Shown here: positions 36,017 through 37,106 of the stretch, in pieces | Numbering within the stretch: the first letter of the stretch is position 1 | How the letters are laid out: each line of letters opens with the position of its first letter | Assembly (NCBI GenBank): GCA_023480735.1 | Contig: JAMCXB010000041.1 | Location: 1 to 37,106, forward strand | From: Bacteroidota bacterium | GTDB taxonomy: Bacteria; Bacteroidota; Ignavibacteria; Kryptoniales; JAKASW01 | Length of the DNA: 37,106 bases | Reading direction: 5' to 3' | The notes under the pieces: model-generated | The model's input: the letters and a program-made list of their open reading frames with translations, nothing else | Database searches by the model: none | What the model was told of the DNA's origin: nothing | Translations under genes and position numbers: made by a program

Positions 36017-36755
36017 TTAGCACCTCGCGTAGCTTGTCAGTAATACTGGATTCAAATAGGGACTGAATTCCATCGTGATAGCGGTCGAGGTTAGCTGGAA
36101 TTTCTGGAAAAGTCTGCAATCCTTGATGATATGCGTCAAAATCAAGGACGAAGTGTCTTTTCCTTATCGAGGCGGGATAATCAGGATTAGGCATCCCGAA
36201 TTGAAATCGCAAATTGAAGTCTGTGAAACTAAGCTCGAGATTATTGAATGCGCGAGATATTGAACCTTTGTCATCAATGAACTTGAGAGTTGATAGGAGG
36301 TGCGCATTAAAATAGTCATCCCAACTGAACGGATCGCCGTTAGGAATCTCGAAGTTGTTAATGTATCGCAGGCCCAGCCGATTTGCGACAACTTCTGGGA
36401 CTTCGGCGAAAAGAACTTCTATGATTTGTGTGAAGTCATTCTTGAAGGTCTGGTAGTTAGCATAACGTTTGTACTCTACAAAGATGCCCGTGTTGAGAAT
36501 GACAAGTCTCTTCTCGCGATCTCTCCCGTGGAAATTCCACTCCGTGAACTCCGTTCGTTTGGGTTCAACCGCTTTGGGGGACACCCGCAACTCAGTCGCA
36601 ATAGCCTTTCTTGGCTCTAAGATTGGGAAGATCGTGAGTGCCTTTTCGGAAAGCTTAGCAGGCAGTTCTTGGATGAATTTTTGAATGGGGCTTGCGAAGT
36701 CTATTCGCGCGATCACCTGCGTAAGATAGTCGCGTTTATAACAGATTTCTGGCAA
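36009..36755 (-). CDS. TIGR04255-family protein
   Basis: This 248-residue soluble protein matches the sporadically distributed TIGR04255 family: an N-terminal YLTQVIARIDFASPI strand pair, a central WNFHGRDREKRLVILNTGIF segment, then VANRLGLRYINNFEIP (about 120-135), the most recognisable motif. The molecular function of the family is unknown. The TTG start has an excellent AGGAGG 9 nt upstream. It is the first gene of a three-gene coupled unit and begins about 100 nt after attC site D. Mobile-cassette location and patchy family distribution suit an accessory or defence-like role, but nothing in the sequence proves that. Confidence 0.78.
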   Translation of the reverse strand: MPEICYKRDYLTQVIARIDFASPIQKFIQELPAKLSEKALTIFPILEPRKAIATELRVSPKAVEPKRTEFTEWNFHGRDREKRLVILNTGIFVEYKRYANYQTFKNDFTQIIEVLFAEVPEVVANRLGLRYINNFEIPNGDPFSWDDYFNAHLLSTLKFIDDKGSISRAFNNLELSFTDFNLRFQFGMPNPDYPASIRKRHFVLDFDAYHQGLQTFPEIPANLDRYHDGIQSLFESSITDKLREVLNA

Positions 36756-36852
36756 GGTTTAGTCCCTCCTGTCTATAAAAAGTGTAGACTTAAGTTAACT
36801 CATGTTTTCCGATAAGAGAAACCTCTTCAACGCTTCGATCGGGCCGCGTTGC

Positions 36853-36987
36853 GCATAACGTCTTGCGCAAAAAAGTTCGTCCCGCTTCGACGCCATAAAT
36901 GTGCGAAGCTCGATGAGAGCGGCGAAGCGGGATGAAGCGAATTCGACATATGCTTAATGATGAGCCTCTTTTTTGCGCGTGTTAGGC
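36853..36987 (-). repeat. attC-like recombination site D (135 bp)
   Basis: On the minus strand it opens with GCCTAACA (36987-36980) and closes with GACGTTATGC (36862-36853). The inner boxes GCGCAAAAAAG and CTTTTTTGCGC form a perfect 11-bp pair. The terminal hairpin pairs 36876-36889 with 36923-36936 (13 of 14). It is the same length as site A and highly similar throughout, and it shares ATGAAGCGA at 36932-36940. Confidence 0.85.
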
Positions 36988-37002
36988 GTCCGTTGCGGTG
37001 CG

Positions 37003-37106
37003 TCAATATTCTGCTTTCGATTTGATAGCGGTCGACGGCGAAACGCCGTTGAACCTCAGCCAGGAATTGATTATGTTGTAACCAGCTAAAACAACAGTAA
37101 AAATCA
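37003..37106 (-). CDS. C-terminal end of a cassette gene running off the window
   Basis: The minus frame from the window edge reads 33 residues, IFTVVLAGYNIINSWLRF, NGVSPSTAIKSKAEY, to a TGA at 37003, 16 bp before attC site D. A hydrophobic stretch followed by a polar tail is credible as a protein end, and position and strand match the other cassettes. A second minus frame is also open through the attC, so this choice rests mainly on context. A hairpin (37033-37051, 8-bp stem, AAA loop) lies inside it. Confidence 0.4.
   Translation of the reverse strand, partial: IFTVVLAGYNIINSWLRFNGVSPSTAIKSKAEY

Larger units (their letters stand above)
29245..37106 (-). mobile_element. Integron-type gene-cassette array (four attC-like sites, runs off the window)
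   Basis: Four attC-like sites share one orientation, and all intact genes between them lie on the minus strand with an attC 16-77 bp after the last gene of each group. Using the cut inside each GTTRRRY-like box, the cassettes are about 36859-35107 (1.75 kb), 35107-32120 (3.0 kb) and 32120-29251 (2.9 kb, disrupted), plus the end of another beyond 36987. Leaders from attC to first start codon are only about 55-100 nt. No integrase or attI is visible; polarity places them beyond 37106. The cassettes are larger than the usual 0.5-1 kb and carry two to four genes each. Confidence 0.8.

Overview
The window looks like chromosomal DNA from a Bacteroidota/Chlorobi-group bacterium, most likely Ignavibacteria-like (inference). 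The clues are a type IX secretion (T9SS) C-terminal sorting domain with an NYPNPFNPST core, a DUF5916 outer-membrane protein, an archaeal-type UbiA prenyltransferase, and frequent TTG/GTG starts with good Shine-Dalgarno sites. No rRNA, tRNA or CRISPR was seen.

Bases 1-26412 are ordinary core chromosome. On the minus strand lie a DUF5916 barrel protein, an M1 peptidase with HEAT repeats, a UbiA-family prenyltransferase, a BamA/TamA-like protein, and a carbamoyl-phosphate synthase large subunit split into two same-frame ORFs. After an AlkD-like gene on the plus strand come sucA-sucB (minus), then tilS-hpt-ftsH plus a CTP-type prenol kinase (plus), then a minus-strand run dxr-rseP-ruvB-mpg.

Bases 26413-28610 are a graveyard: a small transposon-like element with terminal inverted repeats and a perfect 9-bp target duplication, remnants of a TauE/SafE permease and of a GH3 glycosidase, and a broken IS1380-family transposase. 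A second element with the same ends but a different core sits at 16918-17036.

Bases 28611-37106 are the accessory region and the main discovery. Four structured repeats of 125-135 bp (29245-29379, 32114-32247, 35101-35225, 36853-36987) have the architecture of integron attC recombination sites. Read on the minus strand, each begins with a TAACA box, ends with a GACGTTA box, has paired inner boxes, and carries a terminal hairpin whose stem is kept although its sequence changes. Every gene between them is on the minus strand, with an attC just 3' of each group, as expected of gene cassettes. The cassettes carry a TIGR04255-type three-gene unit of unknown function, a 719-residue T9SS-exported beta-propeller-like repeat protein with a small membrane protein, and a group of membrane/TPR proteins interrupted by an IS remnant. 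An AbrB-Doc toxin-antitoxin pair on the opposite strand sits at the downstream boundary. No integrase is in the window; given the polarity it would lie beyond base 37106, or the array is an integrase-less attC cluster.
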